This document shows, piece by piece, positions 4,976 through 5,555 of a stretch of DNA of 5,555 nucleotides. Made by a program: the position numbers and the translations under genes. Source of the DNA: Nitrosomonadales bacterium (GTDB lineage Bacteria; Pseudomonadota; Gammaproteobacteria; Burkholderiales; Gallionellaceae); NCBI GenBank assembly GCA_016218465.1, contig JACREA010000081.1, forward strand, positions 1 to 5,555, written 5' to 3'. Position 1 is the first letter of the stretch, and each line of letters begins with the position of its first letter. The notes beneath the pieces are model-generated. The model was given only the letters and a program-made list of their open reading frames with translations. It ran no database searches and had not been told where the DNA came from.

Positions 4976-5555
4976 ATGACACATTATCAGGAACCGCAAA
5001 ATATCGGTTTGATTCCCATGGTCGTGGAGACCAGCGGGCGAGGTGAGCGGGCATATGACATTTATTCGCGTTTGCTCAAGGAGCGGGTAGTGTTCCTGGT
5101 TGGCGAAGTCAATGACCATAGTGCGAATTTGATCGTAGCGCAGATGTTGTTTCTGGAATCGGAAAATCCGGACAAGGATATCCACTTTTACATTAATTCT
5201 CCGGGCGGTTCGGTGACCGCAGGCATGGCGATTTACGACACCATGCAATTCATCAAACCGGATATCAGCACGTTGTGCATCGGGCAAGCGGCCAGCATGG
5301 GATCGTTCCTGTTGGCGGCGGGCGAGAAGGGCAAGCGCTTCTGTCTGCCCAATTCGCGCGTGATGATTCATCAGCCGATGGGCGGGTTTCGCGGCCAGGC
5401 TTCGGATGTCGAAATCCATGCGCGGGAGATTTTGTATCTGAAGCAGAGACTCAATCAAATGCTGGCGCAGCACACCGGGCAAACAGTCGAGACGATTGAG
5501 CGCGACACGGATCGCGATAATTTCCTGGGCGCGGAGGATGCGGTTAAATACGGGC
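4976..5555 (+). CDS. clpP: ATP-dependent Clp protease proteolytic subunit ClpP; 3' end cut by the window
   Basis: ClpP is the serine peptidase that assembles as a double heptamer and degrades proteins unfolded by ClpX or ClpA in the cytoplasm. The 193 codons present begin MTHYQEPQNIGLIPMVVE. The catalytic triad is complete: S107 in GQAASMGS, H132 in MIHQPMGG and D181 in TDRDNF. These correspond to S97, H122 and D171 of mature E. coli ClpP with a constant offset of 10. That offset puts mature residue 1 at G11, implying a ten-residue propeptide, which is inference by homology. FYINSPGGSV (71-80) is the family's substrate-binding/oxyanion strand. The frame is open at the right edge, and about 15-20 residues are missing compared with typical ClpP. 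The start is one base after the tig stop; clpX would be expected next. Confidence 0.98.
   Translation, partial: MTHYQEPQNIGLIPMVVETSGRGERAYDIYSRLLKERVVFLVGEVNDHSANLIVAQMLFLESENPDKDIHFYINSPGGSVTAGMAIYDTMQFIKPDISTLCIGQAASMGSFLLAAGEKGKRFCLPNSRVMIHQPMGGFRGQASDVEIHAREILYLKQRLNQMLAQHTGQTVETIERDTDRDNFLGAEDAVKYG

Noticed and set aside
4949..5482. 177-codon minus-strand frame opposite clpP
   Set aside because: Antisense shadow of a strongly conserved gene whose catalytic residues are all in the plus-strand frame.
1..5555. CRISPR array, tRNA/rRNA genes, insertion sequences or phage attachment sites
   Set aside because: No regularly spaced direct repeats, no cloverleaf T-loop signature, no transposase-like frame and no terminal inverted repeats with target duplications were seen.

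Overview
The window looks like chromosomal DNA of a betaproteobacterium. Nitrosomonadales (Gallionella-, Sideroxydans- or Nitrosomonas-like) is my best guess. This rests on the trigger factor and ClpP sequences, the tig-clpP gene order, the moderately high GC content and the character of the left-edge membrane protein. It was judged by eye, without a database search.

Layout, left to right. (1) Positions 1-270, minus strand: the N-terminal 90 codons of a very hydrophobic membrane protein that runs off the left edge. (2) Positions 271-442: a 172-base gap with a strong 16-bp-stem REP-like hairpin and a weaker hairpin next to the stop codon of the following gene. (3) Positions 443-3229, minus strand: a 928-codon gene for an unusual Ala/Glu/Arg/Gln-rich, almost proline-free coiled-coil protein. 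It has one transmembrane segment close to the C-terminus and a tail of about 60 residues predicted to be periplasmic. (4) Positions 3230-3672: a 443-base divergent intergenic region with candidate promoters for both directions and no convincing gene. (5) Positions 3673-4974, plus strand: complete tig (trigger factor, 433 codons). (6) Positions 4976-5555, plus strand: clpP, one base after the tig stop, cut by the right edge with its Ser-His-Asp triad already present.

The right half is a conserved protein-quality-control operon. Trigger factor receives nascent chains at the ribosome exit tunnel and ClpP degrades substrates fed by a Clp ATPase; clpX and lon often follow in such operons but lie outside this window. 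The left half is accessory and poorly characterised. The rod-like protein is the least explained object here. Its geometry, a rod of about 840 residues on the cytoplasmic side held to the inner membrane by a C-terminal anchor, suggests a structural, scaffolding or tethering role, but nothing in the sequence assigns a specific function. A perfect 28-bp palindrome with a (GC)7 core lies inside its early coding region. I found no rRNA, tRNA, CRISPR array, transposase or insertion sequence.
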